A DNA stretch of 64,000 nt, taken from IMG/VR virus record IMGVR_UViG_3300031857_000124, positions 1 to 64,000 of that record, one strand, 5' to 3'. The translations under genes were made by a program, and so were the position numbers. The notes under the pieces are model-generated. The model saw only the letters and a program-made list of their open reading frames with translations. It was not told the origin of the DNA and made no database searches. This stretch comes from a virus. This document shows, piece after piece, positions 44,266 through 51,496 of the stretch. Each line of letters opens with the position of its first letter. The stretch's first letter is position 1.

Positions 44266-44595
44266 CTACCACGCATCCATAACGACATCGCAACTGTCAA
44301 ACTTTTGTTTAGTCCAATCTATTGAGCCATTATTATCTACCCATACCGCTTTTTGTTTACAATAAATCTTTATACCATCAACTCTCAACTGATGAACCAC
44401 ATCTTCCATTTCCTCATCACTCATATTATTTGCAGGTTTTATACTTTCCTTTACAAAAGTTTGAAGTTGCTTTTGTTCTTCGCAGTTACACACATATCTA
44501 CTGCGTTGTTTGCTTCCACATCCTGAAAGCACTACCGCTAACAACAAACTTGCAAAAGCAAGGGTTAATCGGTTAATTGAAAATCTGTTTTTCAT
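44266..44595 (-). CDS. small lipoprotein
   Basis: 109 residues from Met at 44595 (a 22-codon N-terminal extension to 44658 would bury the signal). The signal peptide LTLAFASLLLAVVLSGC has a clear lipobox (LSGC). A Cys-rich mature part follows (YVCNCEEQ, KIYCKQ, DSCDVV). It is probably an outer-membrane or periplasmic lipoprotein made in the infected host, e.g. for superinfection exclusion, as other phage lipoproteins do. Strong AT bias suggests recent acquisition. The 150 bases after the zincin start (44112-44265) hold no gene. Confidence 0.65.
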   Translation of the reverse strand: MKNRFSINRLTLAFASLLLAVVLSGCGSKQRSRYVCNCEEQKQLQTFVKESIKPANNMSDEEMEDVVHQLRVDGIKIYCKQKAVWVDNNGSIDWTKQKFDSCDVVMDAW

Positions 44596-44662
44596 TTTGA
44601 TATTTGTTTTTAAGTTAAAAATTTGTACTTCTAAATCCTTTCCTTCGCAAGTTTGCAAAACG

Positions 44663-45103
44663 TTATAAGTAATTTTTTACAAATTCCGACATTTCAACCA
44701 AAGAGGCATCTCTCCTTCCTGTATTTGCAAATACTGTAGTTAAAACAATGTTATCTTTTTTATATCCAATACTATTATCTAATCTATCTAAACTTGGTTT
44801 TCTCAATTTGTCTTTTAATGTAAAGTCTATAGGTATATTTAACCAATAACACATACCGTTTTGTTTGTTTTTTAAGTGTTCTAAAAAAGCACCATTTATT
44901 TTATCATCAACATCGTGTACTTTCTTATTCCTACCATCTGGCAATTTTTGATTTTTAGCCTTCCTTGATGATAATGTTGACATTAACCTATATTTCCAAT
45001 TTGAATTATAACAAACTTTACATTGCCCTCTTTGTTTGCCATTGCCTCTACTTGAATATTCAGCTAACGGTTTTAATACTTTACACTCTATACATTCTTT
45101 CAT
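44663..45103 (-). CDS. HNH homing-type endonuclease
   Basis: 146 residues. N-terminal zinc knuckle pairs (CIECK, CKVCY), then a nuclease core with PSLDRLDNSIGYKKDNIV, a signature of HNH/endonuclease VII-like homing enzymes in phages, and the NTGRRDASLVEMSEF end. It likely cuts phage genomes that lack it and promotes its own spread. It is very AT-rich compared with the genome, agreeing with an invading gene. Confidence 0.75.
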   Translation of the reverse strand: MKECIECKVLKPLAEYSSRGNGKQRGQCKVCYNSNWKYRLMSTLSSRKAKNQKLPDGRNKKVHDVDDKINGAFLEHLKNKQNGMCYWLNIPIDFTLKDKLRKPSLDRLDNSIGYKKDNIVLTTVFANTGRRDASLVEMSEFVKNYL

Positions 45104-45226
45104 AATTATATCAATTTAAAACTACTTATAACAGCACATTGGCGGCATTAAAACGACCGCCAATCTGCAAAACGTTAGCTGCTATTTTGGGACAACCCCT
45201 CAACTTTTCTTGTTGATTTAGATCAA
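45104..45226. other. intergenic, no gene seen
   Basis: AT-rich spacer containing two AACGTTA-type elements (near 45171 and, in relation, 47138). Marks the right edge of the AT-rich block. No promoter box is confidently assigned. Confidence 0.4.
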
Positions 45227-45544
45227 TCAAAACGGCACCCCGTCGCTTTCGTAGACATACTCTCCCACAAGCTCTCTTCTGCCGGAATTATTGATCTTGG
45301 TTAATATACTGTTTTCTGAGTCTGTTTCGTACCAGAACGCTACCGGCTCTCCCTGACTTTCATCCGGGTCAGGTAGCAATGTAATATTTTCCGGGATGTA
45401 GACATACGACTTCCCGGCCTTTCTGCAGGCCAAGGCTTCCTTGCAAACAACTGTCAGGCTGTTCCCGGGAGGAGGAGTCCCTCCGCCAGAAAAGATAGCC
45501 ATGATGTCCTTGGTTTTGATTATTGGGACCGTGATTTTTGTCAT
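45227..45544 (-). CDS. hypothetical protein
   Basis: 105 residues, beta-rich. A low-complexity GGGTPPPGNS stretch near residue 20 and a beta hairpin region SYVYIPENITLLPDP. The first codon overlaps the end of the DnaA-like gene (4 bases, ATGA), so they are co-translated. GC content returns to phage average here. No family is recognised. Confidence 0.6.
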   Translation of the reverse strand: MTKITVPIIKTKDIMAIFSGGGTPPPGNSLTVVCKEALACRKAGKSYVYIPENITLLPDPDESQGEPVAFWYETDSENSILTKINNSGRRELVGEYVYESDGVPF

Positions 45545-46050
45545 ACGATGATCTTGATTTTGCTGACGTGATCCATTATTGGATACCCCATATTGGTCAG
45601 GATTTCAAACACCTGATCGGCAACAGCCCGAAAAGCTTTTTCGACACTGTACTTCTTCACAAAGGTTTTGTTCTCCACATGACCGATGGTGCAGTACGCT
45701 TTCTTGTACTTGAATTTGTCCCCGAGTTTTTGTTGCGAGAACTTGGGGTACAGTTTTCTCATGGACCATATTGCAATGTGACGAGCCCTGACGTAATTCG
45801 CCTCATTGGTTTTTCCATCGGTGATGTCTTCCTGCGGAATAAGGGTCACCAGACTGACTGCTGATAGCACGTCTGCCCATACGTTCATTGCCGGGATCTT
45901 TGATACGTCCTCGATTCTTTTCTGCACGATGTCGATCTGTTTGTATATCTCGAATTCGTACTCGGACTTTGCGATCTTCGCAAGGTCTGTCAACATTTCC
46001 ATTCTGTGGTTGGGATGGCAGAAGGCCACCATTCTTTCGATCTCTCTCAT
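45541..46050 (-). CDS. DnaA domain IV-like DNA-binding protein A
   Basis: 169 residues. The central part matches the C-terminal DNA-binding domain of DnaA: LVTLIPQEDIT, YVRARHIAIWSMRK (Arg 88-His 91 region), FSQQKLGDKF, then AYCTIGHVENK, the counterpart of the DHSTV signature loop (Thr 121, His 124). No AAA+ domain is present. It would bind DnaA-box-like sites. The N-terminal 50 residues are helical (ERMVAFCHPNHRMEMLTDLA) and may dimerise. A paralogue with identical spacing lies at 46576-47085. It probably regulates replication at the iterons at 55713-55816 or competes with host DnaA. Confidence 0.75.
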   Translation of the reverse strand: MREIERMVAFCHPNHRMEMLTDLAKIAKSEYEFEIYKQIDIVQKRIEDVSKIPAMNVWADVLSAVSLVTLIPQEDITDGKTNEANYVRARHIAIWSMRKLYPKFSQQKLGDKFKYKKAYCTIGHVENKTFVKKYSVEKAFRAVADQVFEILTNMGYPIMDHVSKIKIIV

Positions 46051-46051
46051 C

Positions 46052-46300
46052 TTATTCGATTGTTTTGTTGATTACCATTGATTTTGGAACCACGATCCCA
46101 TTGGACAGCATAAGCTCCCCGCGCATAGGGTAGGCTCTCCACACGGACAGCGTGTCTTTGTAGATCACGACTCTTTTGCCAACAAGAGGCTCCATGAATT
46201 CTCGTTCTGTCTTGATGCCATTTGAGATGTGATGGCAGATGAATATGACCCCTGCGAATATCATTCCGATTGTCAAAAATGCGATAAGTTTGAGTTTCAT
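46052..46300 (-). CDS. small membrane-anchored protein
   Basis: 82 residues. An N-terminal membrane helix or uncleaved signal (LIAFLTIGMIFAGVIFICHH) is followed by a beta-rich domain (KRVVIYKDTLSVWRAYPM, GELMLSNGIVVPK). Lies between the two DnaA-like paralogues. No family is recognised. Confidence 0.6.
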   Translation of the reverse strand: MKLKLIAFLTIGMIFAGVIFICHHISNGIKTEREFMEPLVGKRVVIYKDTLSVWRAYPMRGELMLSNGIVVPKSMVINKTIE

Positions 46301-46311
46301 ATTTGTGTGTT

Positions 46312-46572
46312 TTAATTTTCCATTTCAATCCAGTTCACCCGGTCCTTCTTAAGGCATTCGAGGATCGTGTTTCTCAGGCTGCGGGCGTTCGCTTCTCCCA
46401 TGATTGCGACATCACTTGGATGCAGAAGAATGTCGTCTACGACCGTCCCGTTCATTTGCCTGAGAAGCTCGAAGTCCCACTCACACTTTTCTTCTATGCC
46501 GTCAAAGCAAGCTATAACCTTGCCCTTGTGGTAGTCAGCCTTTTTGTAGGCTCTTTTATTCAGTTGTATCAT
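46312..46572 (-). CDS. hypothetical protein
   Basis: 86 residues with alternating beta and alpha segments (GKVIACFDGIEEKCEWDFEL, NARSLRNTILECLKKD). Lies 3 bases downstream of the second DnaA-like gene and probably in the same operon. No family is recognised. Confidence 0.55.
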   Translation of the reverse strand: MIQLNKRAYKKADYHKGKVIACFDGIEEKCEWDFELLRQMNGTVVDDILLHPSDVAIMGEANARSLRNTILECLKKDRVNWIEMEN

Positions 46573-46575
46573 GTG

Positions 46576-47085
46576 TTAAATTATGATGTGCATTTTATTT
46601 ACGTGAATAAGTATTGAGTAGCCCTTGGACTCAAGTATTTCGCAGGCCTGTAGCATGAGCGTTCTGAAGGATTTCTCTGTAGCGTAGAGGCTTGGCACGG
46701 ACTTGTTCTCAACATGGCTGACGGTGCAGTGCTTTCGTGGGTGGTCAAACATATTCCCCAAGTTGGTCTGCGAGAAGTGCGGGGCCAGCTTCCTCATAAT
46801 CCAAATCGCGATGTGTCTTGGCCTTGCGTACTCCCTCTCGCGAGAGTGTGCCGACGTGATTAGATCCACAGGGACAAAGGTCACCTCACTGACCGCAGAC
46901 AGTATGTCGTTCCACACGTCTTTGGGGGACATGGATTCGGGGGGCGTCGGGGCCTGTTGATCAGCATTAATCTGCCGATAAATTTCAAACTCAAATTCGG
47001 GCTTGGCAACTTTCGCAAGTGTTGCCAGCATCTCGGCCCTGTGCGGGTATCGGCAAAAGGCTACTAAAGTTTCAATCTCGTTCAT
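46576..47085 (-). CDS. DnaA domain IV-like DNA-binding protein B
   Basis: 169 residues, the same length as and aligned without gaps to protein A: VAFC at 8-11, RHIAIWIMRKL at 90-100, FSQTNLG at 104-110, HCTVSHVENKS at 119-129. It has the same DnaA domain IV helix-turn-helix and signature loop. The pair arose by duplication and has diverged, most strongly in the linker (QQAPTPPESMS). The two may bind different sites or form a heterodimer. It is the first gene of a minus operon whose promoter is not obvious. Confidence 0.75.
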   Translation of the reverse strand: MNEIETLVAFCRYPHRAEMLATLAKVAKPEFEFEIYRQINADQQAPTPPESMSPKDVWNDILSAVSEVTFVPVDLITSAHSREREYARPRHIAIWIMRKLAPHFSQTNLGNMFDHPRKHCTVSHVENKSVPSLYATEKSFRTLMLQACEILESKGYSILIHVNKMHIII

Positions 47086-47184
47086 TTTTTTAGTGTTTAA
47101 AGTGTTTGTTTTTTAGGGTTGTACATTGCTGCGTAACGTTATGACTTTACAATTTTGTTTGTTTTGTCAAGGTTTTACTTGACT

Positions 47185-47288
47185 TGGTTACCGGGACAGG
47201 ATTCGAACCTGTATGATAAGTAACTTTAAGACCCTGTTGTAAACTTATCTCATCTTGGGTCAGCGTCTACCAATTCCGCCACCCGGTA
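47185..47288 (-). tRNA. tRNA-Leu-like gene with expanded anticodon region
   Basis: Acceptor TACCGGG/CCCGGTA (7 perfect pairs: 47288-47282 with 47195-47189), discriminator A, encoded CCA (47187-47185). The D arm has GCGGAATTGGTAGACGC as in class II tRNA-Leu, and the T arm is ACAGG-TTCGAAT-CCTGT. Between them lie 50 bases rather than about 32. GACCC/GGGTC can close an anticodon stem but leave a 22-base loop. GATAAGT in that loop is perfectly complementary to ACTTATC in the variable region (7 pairs). I cannot assign an anticodon. A 6-pair hairpin follows the 3' end (GTCAAG-CTTGAC). Confidence 0.7.
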
Positions 47289-47295
47289 AAATCAA

Positions 47296-47360
47296 CCCAG
47301 ACCAACAACGGAAGCAAGAGTGTTCAAGCCGCCTCTCGACTTATATTGTTGCGGTCCGGG
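47296..47360 (-). ncRNA. long stem upstream of the tRNA
   Basis: On the minus strand CCCGGAC and CAACAA (47360-47346, two bulged bases) pair with TTGTTG and GTCTGGG (47308-47296), giving 13 pairs including one G-U around a 37-base loop. It lies 8 bases before the tRNA-like gene. It may be a processing signal or part of a small structured RNA. Confidence 0.4.
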
Positions 47361-47367
47361 TCGAGAA

Positions 47368-47520
47368 TTAAATTTTGTACAACTCGTCTCCCGTTTCTTC
47401 GTAGAGCTTACTCATCAGTTGTCTCATTTTGGCGCTGTCTTCTATTGACGGACGAATCGACCTTCTTGCAGTCAACACAAACAGTTGCCGATGCATTTCT
47501 CTTACCTCTTCTGATGCCAT
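47368..47520 (-). CDS. small hypothetical protein
   Basis: 50 residues from ATG 47520; a longer frame to 47658 overlaps the upstream membrane gene and is less likely. Helical, basic (REMHRQLFVLTARRSIRPS, AKMRQLMSKLYEETGDELY). No family is recognised. Confidence 0.5.
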   Translation of the reverse strand: MASEEVREMHRQLFVLTARRSIRPSIEDSAKMRQLMSKLYEETGDELYKI

Positions 47521-47531
47521 TTGTTTTGTAA

Positions 47532-47723
47532 TTAAGGTTTCAAGTACTTCCAGGTCCCCGCAACGGCCGGAATCATCAGTACATAAATCGCGATCTTCAT
47601 CGCTCCATCGGAGAGTTCGGCGAAAGAAAGGAAGAGGATTATCACCACTATACAGCAAAGTATGGTGAACATCCCCCTCCCAGCTTCCTTCATTCCTCTC
47701 CCGAAATCGTCAAGGTACGACAT
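47532..47723 (-). CDS. small two-helix membrane protein
   Basis: 63 residues from ATG 47723 (MSYLDDFGRG). Two membrane segments: FTILCCIVVIILFLSFA and MKIAIYVLMIPAVAGTW. Its promoter box TATATTTG is at 47768-47761 (minus), about 38 bases upstream. Function unknown. Confidence 0.6.
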   Translation of the reverse strand: MSYLDDFGRGMKEAGRGMFTILCCIVVIILFLSFAELSDGAMKIAIYVLMIPAVAGTWKYLKP

Positions 47724-47760
47724 GGGTTTGATCTTTAATTCTAGATGTCTTGCAATTTTT

Positions 47761-47768
47761 TGCAAATA
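47761..47768 (-). promoter_or_regulatory. -7 box TATATTTG
   Basis: Minus-strand TATATTTG, divergent from the box at 47878. Drives the small membrane gene and possibly the tRNA and DnaA-like genes beyond. Confidence 0.55.
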
Positions 47769-47877
47769 TAAATCTATATGCGTTGTTTGTGCAAATTATT
47801 TAACATTTAATGTTAAGAACTCCTAGATAATTTTCGGATCAATTCAAAAAAAATATAGGTTTTTTCGGTTTTTGTTT

Positions 47878-47987
47878 TACATTTGCTGCGTTCTCACATT
47901 GCAGTGTTTGACGGCAGTGCAATGCGGGATGTAAGATCAAAATCTTACCCTGAAATGCCCTTGGTCCGTCAAACAAGGGCTTTTTTT
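47878..47987 (+). promoter_or_regulatory. leader RNA with kissing-loop attenuator
   Basis: TACATTTG (47878-47885) predicts a start near 47891. Hairpin A: CATTGCA (47897-47903) with TGCAATG (47918-47924), 14-base loop. Hairpin B: GTAAGAT (47931-47937) with ATCTTAC (47942-47948), loop CAAA. Hairpin C, the terminator: GCCCTTG (47957-47963) with CAAGGGC (47974-47980), 10-base loop, then T7 and ATG at 47988. TTTGACGG in loop A (47907-47914) and CCGTCAAA in loop C (47966-47973) are perfect reverse complements, 8 pairs. The architecture matches the leader at 1961-2088 although the sequences differ. Confidence 0.72.
47957..47987 (+). terminator. attenuator terminator abutting ATG 47988
   Basis: Seven-pair GC-rich stem with a 10-base loop and T7; the start codon follows the T run with no spacer. 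Ribosome binding and terminator folding must be mutually exclusive here. Confidence 0.82.
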
Positions 47988-48707
47988 ATGCCTAAGCGCA
48001 CAGAAATATCAAGTATAATCTCAAGCGACACACTGTTTTCGAACGTAGAAAACATAAAGTGGCTTGAGAGGTTCGTTGAGTTCAAGCGGGCATTCCCAAA
48101 CTCCGTGATATATAAATACTCTGCCTACCGAGTTGAAAAACTTGGGAGGTTAAAAATGTCACGTAACACAATCAAGAACACGATAGACAAGTTCATCGAG
48201 CTTGGTTGGGCAACAAAGAATAAATCTCACCTCATTTTAATATCTAAAAACAAATTGTCTGCGCTCTATGGGGCAAAATCTCATAGAAAAATCAAATTAG
48301 ACACAACCCTATCCGTTAAGATTCAATTACAAGCAAAGGTGTTTAGCAGAGCCATCAATCGCTCTCGCTATGGTAAGTGCATGCAGGAAGTACAAGGTAA
48401 AAGCATCAGGCGTAAATACGCTAAATCACTCAGTGGCACTCCGCAGGAACTTTCTAGCAAAAAGATTGGGAAAATTTTTAACTCATCACAAACTCAAGCT
48501 CTAAGGGTGGTAAGAAGTCTGGAGAACAATGGGTGGATCACTGTACAACGGCAAAAACTCAAACATTTGGGTAAGTGTTCAGCCAAGCAGTGGCAGTTCA
48601 GAAAGGCGTGGTGGAACAAGAAGGAAAGTGTCGACAACTGCTTTTGGCATTTGGGGCATTTCTTCCATCTTCCATCTAATTCTTACCTCATGAATAGCAT
48701 ACCCTAA
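47988..48707 (+). CDS. two-HTH regulator or replication protein
   Basis: 239 residues from ATG 47988; the frame extends upstream to 47883 only through the leader hairpins. First wHTH (residues about 40-85): KMSRNTIKNTIDKFIELGWA with LILISKNKL as the wing. Second (about 150-195): PQELSSKKIGKIFNSSQTQA, VVRSLENNGWITV. The linker is basic (RYGKCMQEVQGKSIRRKYAK). Two winged helices resemble plasmid Rep proteins and phage regulators. It is the only plus-strand gene in this stretch, isolated between minus operons and controlled by a structured leader, fitting a master regulator or initiator. Confidence 0.65.
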   Translation: MPKRTEISSIISSDTLFSNVENIKWLERFVEFKRAFPNSVIYKYSAYRVEKLGRLKMSRNTIKNTIDKFIELGWATKNKSHLILISKNKLSALYGAKSHRKIKLDTTLSVKIQLQAKVFSRAINRSRYGKCMQEVQGKSIRRKYAKSLSGTPQELSSKKIGKIFNSSQTQALRVVRSLENNGWITVQRQKLKHLGKCSAKQWQFRKAWWNKKESVDNCFWHLGHFFHLPSNSYLMNSIP

Positions 48708-48757
48708 AGATGCTAGAATTCCTAACCATTTTTTGACCAAGCAAAAAAAATCATCAA

Positions 48758-49357
48758 TCAAATAAGGCTCATTTTACTGAGGTAATCACACTCCTCATTC
48801 ATTTCCCTTGGAATCCATTCTATTTCAATGTTTGAGAACGCCCCAAACATTTTCTTACACTCTAAGCCGTAGGGCAGGTACAGTCCGTTTGCCCCGAACC
48901 CCCACACCCCATTCATTTGATTGACAACTAGGCTGGAGTCCCCCCTGACAAGTATGTTGTGGTCAGAGAAACTGTTATCCATAAGCCAGCACAGGGCATC
49001 GTAGAGGGCTATGTACTCTGCTGTGTTGGCTGAGTTTTTTGTGCTGGCCTGCTGTCTTCCTGAGGATTGGTGTATCCACCTCCCCCCTTGTTCGACATAA
49101 AACCCCCACCCCATCTGCCCGTATGGGTTGACTGGTTCGCAGCATCCGTCAAAGTACACTATTAGGTCGCGATTAAAGTGTTTAAACGTCTCCGACTCTA
49201 CCTCCGCCCAGTAGCGCTCGTAGTAGGCGGATACGGCAGGGTACTGACCCCCCTCCCACGTTTCTTTAATCCACCATGCGGGGGTGTCTATCATTCTTTT
49301 ACCCTTGTGTACCCCGAACGGGAAGGTGTCGCTGTGTTTTGCATTTTTGTTAGTCAT
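48758..49357 (-). CDS. RNase HI with N-terminal DUF3820-like domain
   Basis: 199 residues. RNase H core: Asp 70 (LIVYFDGCCEP), Glu 114 (ANTAEYIALYDAL), Asp 140 (LVRGDSSLVVNQMNG), Asp 191 (EECDYLSKM), the full catalytic set. Residues 10-50 (FPFGVHKGKRMIDTPAWWIK) resemble the DUF3820/exonuclease-X C-terminal domain, FGxxKGxxxxxxPxxYL. It removes RNA primers or R-loops in phage replication. The first codon overlaps the neighbour (ATGA). Confidence 0.88.
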   Translation of the reverse strand: MTNKNAKHSDTFPFGVHKGKRMIDTPAWWIKETWEGGQYPAVSAYYERYWAEVESETFKHFNRDLIVYFDGCCEPVNPYGQMGWGFYVEQGGRWIHQSSGRQQASTKNSANTAEYIALYDALCWLMDNSFSDHNILVRGDSSLVVNQMNGVWGFGANGLYLPYGLECKKMFGAFSNIEIEWIPREMNEECDYLSKMSLI

Positions 49358-49788
49358 AGTAACTCAAGTTGTTCGTTTGGATCGGGTATGTAGATGTCCA
49401 GGGTCTCAGCGGCAAACTGCTTGACCTGCTCAAGGTAGTCCATGAACTCCGAGGTTGTTAGGTCCCTTGTTTTTTTAGGGATCTTCATAACCTCTCCGGT
49501 CTTTTCGTCATTCAGTTCATTGAACAGGAATCGGGACTTGAGGAACTCGTGGGTCATTTCCTTGTCCACATCGTGTCCGAATTCCCTGAGTCTGTCACAG
49601 ATCATTTGAACGCACACCCCGAAGTAGTACGCGTTGTGGAACACGGACCTGTACCTTCTCTTTGGCCTGACCTCGACCTCGACCTCGTACTCCTTGTCCC
49701 TTGACAGGGACCTCAGGTACTCGTCAAACAGGGCTCTGTTCTTAACCCTGAGTGTTCCGTCTGGATTCACTATTGCGTTGAATTTCAT
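49354..49788 (-). CDS. NinB-like recombination protein
   Basis: 144 residues from ATG 49788, overlapping the upstream stop. RRYRSVFHNAYYFGVCVQMI, KEMTHEFLKSRFLF and KKTRDLTTSEFMDYLEQVK follow the lambda NinB/Orf pattern, a single-strand-DNA-binding recombination mediator. The acidic tail ends in PDPNEQLELL. Adjacent to RNase H and close to an exonuclease, so it belongs with recombination functions. Confidence 0.6.
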   Translation of the reverse strand: MKFNAIVNPDGTLRVKNRALFDEYLRSLSRDKEYEVEVEVRPKRRYRSVFHNAYYFGVCVQMICDRLREFGHDVDKEMTHEFLKSRFLFNELNDEKTGEVMKIPKKTRDLTTSEFMDYLEQVKQFAAETLDIYIPDPNEQLELL

Positions 49789-50012
49789 TTGACCCTCCAC
49801 ACTCTAAAGCCCCCGTCACACAGGGCTGATTTAAACTTCTTTTTTTCAGACTTGGTGTGGTAGAGTGCAAGGGCCATTGTTGATGCCCTGCGGCTTGATG
49901 AATTAAACTCATCACACTCAACGAAGAAGGAATCTCCGACCTCCATCTTGTCAAACGGGTACTTTGTTTCTTTCTTCTTCCTTTCAAAAGGCACGTTTTT
50001 TTCGATGTCCAT
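49785..50012 (-). CDS. conserved phage protein (DUF7303-like)
   Basis: 75 residues from ATG 50012. The layout YPFDKMEVGDSFFVE, a basic helix with SSSRRASTMALALYH, and the end GGFRVWRVK are typical of a widespread small phage family of unknown function in replication regions. It overlaps the NinB-like start by 4 bases. Confidence 0.62.
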   Translation of the reverse strand: MDIEKNVPFERKKKETKYPFDKMEVGDSFFVECDEFNSSSRRASTMALALYHTKSEKKKFKSALCDGGFRVWRVK

Positions 50013-50031
50013 AGTTGTTGTTTTTTTGTTG

Positions 50032-51036
50032 TTAGTCTTCTGTTTCTTCTTCTGTAACACCCACCCTCTTAGCGGTTTCTACAAGGCTCATGAAGTCGTA
50101 GCCGGCATTCTCAATCTCCTTACGCACCTCCTCGTTCTTAGCGGTAATCTTATCACCCTTTGCGTAGCGGGCGATGACCCGTGACCAACGTGCTACCTGA
50201 GACTTGACTGAGTCAGAGTAGTCGCGTGGCTCTTCGAAGTCGTACAGGAACTTGAGGTAGTTTGAATACTCGATGCCGAAGTTCTTCTTGAACTTGCCAT
50301 CCTCGAACACAATCGGTTTCTCAAGCGGAGGGCGAGTATTGGACGTGTAGTAGTGCGATATGGCGGCAAGGTCTGCTAGGTACTCCTGCTCAAGTTCTTC
50401 GGTCGGCTCGTAGTCAAAGCACATCATGCGGAGGTCATCCTTGCAGATGTACACGAGTTCGCCGTTGAGGTTAAGTCCCTTCATGTAGTGGAATAGCTGA
50501 AGGCGGTGGTGCTTAATAGGCTTCTCGGTCTTCTCCATCATATCCATGACAAAGGATGAGCAAGACTTGATTTCAAGCACCTTGGTCTCTAGTTCCATAT
50601 CCCCGAACCTTTCATACAGTTTCTCTGCGATGTACAGGGAGGATGCTTGGATGGATTCGGGAAGGTGTGACGAGGTGATGTCCTGCTTGGCACGTTCAAG
50701 GTCTATCTTACCACCGGCTAGGAAGTCAAGGCGACCCGATACGCGCAGTTTATTCGGGTATTCGACCATTACCCTCTCCTGAGTCTCTTGGATCAATCCT
50801 GCGCGTTCTAAAACGTATCGCACCACCCACTCGACAAGGTTACCCGCCTCGAACTTGCGGAGGCTTCTCATGTTGGGGGGGTTGGTTGGTGTAACGGCTC
50901 TCATCTTCAGATATCGATCGACAAGGGGCTGTCCGATTTCCGATGCGTAGCAGTAGTCACGTTCTTCGAGTGGTCTTTGTACTGAGTATACGCACTCGTT
51001 CCATAAACTCGCTAAATTCCACGTTTGTTTATTCAT
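50032..51036 (-). CDS. PD-(D/E)XK exonuclease (Cas4/RecB-like)
   Basis: 334 residues. Nuclease motifs in order: Asp 104 (SGRLDFLAGG), Glu 155-x-Lys 157 (VLEIKSCSSF), and Gln 180/Tyr 184 (RLQLFHYMKGL), the RecB-family Q-Y element. The N-terminal half carries a helical SLRKFEAGNLVEWVVRYVLE segment, as in Cas4-like phage exonucleases. It probably processes DNA ends for recombination. No iron-sulfur cysteine cluster is evident. Confidence 0.82.
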   Translation of the reverse strand: MNKQTWNLASLWNECVYSVQRPLEERDYCYASEIGQPLVDRYLKMRAVTPTNPPNMRSLRKFEAGNLVEWVVRYVLERAGLIQETQERVMVEYPNKLRVSGRLDFLAGGKIDLERAKQDITSSHLPESIQASSLYIAEKLYERFGDMELETKVLEIKSCSSFVMDMMEKTEKPIKHHRLQLFHYMKGLNLNGELVYICKDDLRMMCFDYEPTEELEQEYLADLAAISHYYTSNTRPPLEKPIVFEDGKFKKNFGIEYSNYLKFLYDFEEPRDYSDSVKSQVARWSRVIARYAKGDKITAKNEEVRKEIENAGYDFMSLVETAKRVGVTEEETED

Positions 51037-51047
51037 TGTGTTTTGTT

Positions 51048-51263
51048 TTATGTTAGTATGATTACTACGTTCCCTTTTTTCATGTGGAAGTAGCCGCTGT
51101 TGTCTACTTCTACGGTGTATTCATCGGCATTGCACCGCTGTGATATTGGCGGTTGAAACTTGCCCTGAAGGACCACCTTGTCGTCCCACACGCTGATGTT
51201 GTAGAACGCACTCTCACCGAACAGGTCTAGGAGGTCGTTCGCAATTTTTAAGTTAGCTTTCAT
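51048..51263 (-). CDS. small hypothetical protein
   Basis: 71 residues, beta-rich (FYNISVWDDKVVLQGKF, YTVEVDNSGYFHMKKGNVV). Start overlaps the end of the next upstream gene by 11 bases. No family is recognised. Confidence 0.55.
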   Translation of the reverse strand: MKANLKIANDLLDLFGESAFYNISVWDDKVVLQGKFQPPISQRCNADEYTVEVDNSGYFHMKKGNVVIILT

Positions 51264-51447
51264 TTCGTTGGATGTTAAAGAAGATTGTTTTGATTTCGTT
51301 TGGTATGTTCTTAAGCAGTCGACCGCTCGGTATGTAGCTCGGGGAAACCCTCCCGATGTACTTGACGTTCTTGCCTACGATTGCATATAGATCACGAGAG
51401 TGCTTCACGATTTCATAGCCGTCCTTGGTCTTGTATACCCTGCTCAT
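51253..51447 (-). CDS. small hypothetical protein
   Basis: 64 residues. MSRVYKTKDGYEIVKHSRDL looks like a small beta fold, with a basic C-terminus (IPNEIKTIFFNIQRNES). Overlaps the following gene by 11 bases. No family is recognised. Confidence 0.52.
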   Translation of the reverse strand: MSRVYKTKDGYEIVKHSRDLYAIVGKNVKYIGRVSPSYIPSGRLLKNIPNEIKTIFFNIQRNES

Positions 51448-51496
51448 TGCATTAACAGAATTAGTTGTACGTATTATTATTTCTACTAAATAGATA

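Noticed and set aside
47185-47288. Group I intron inside the tRNA-like gene.
   Set aside because: The extra sequence is only about 18 bases, far too short for a self-splicing intron.
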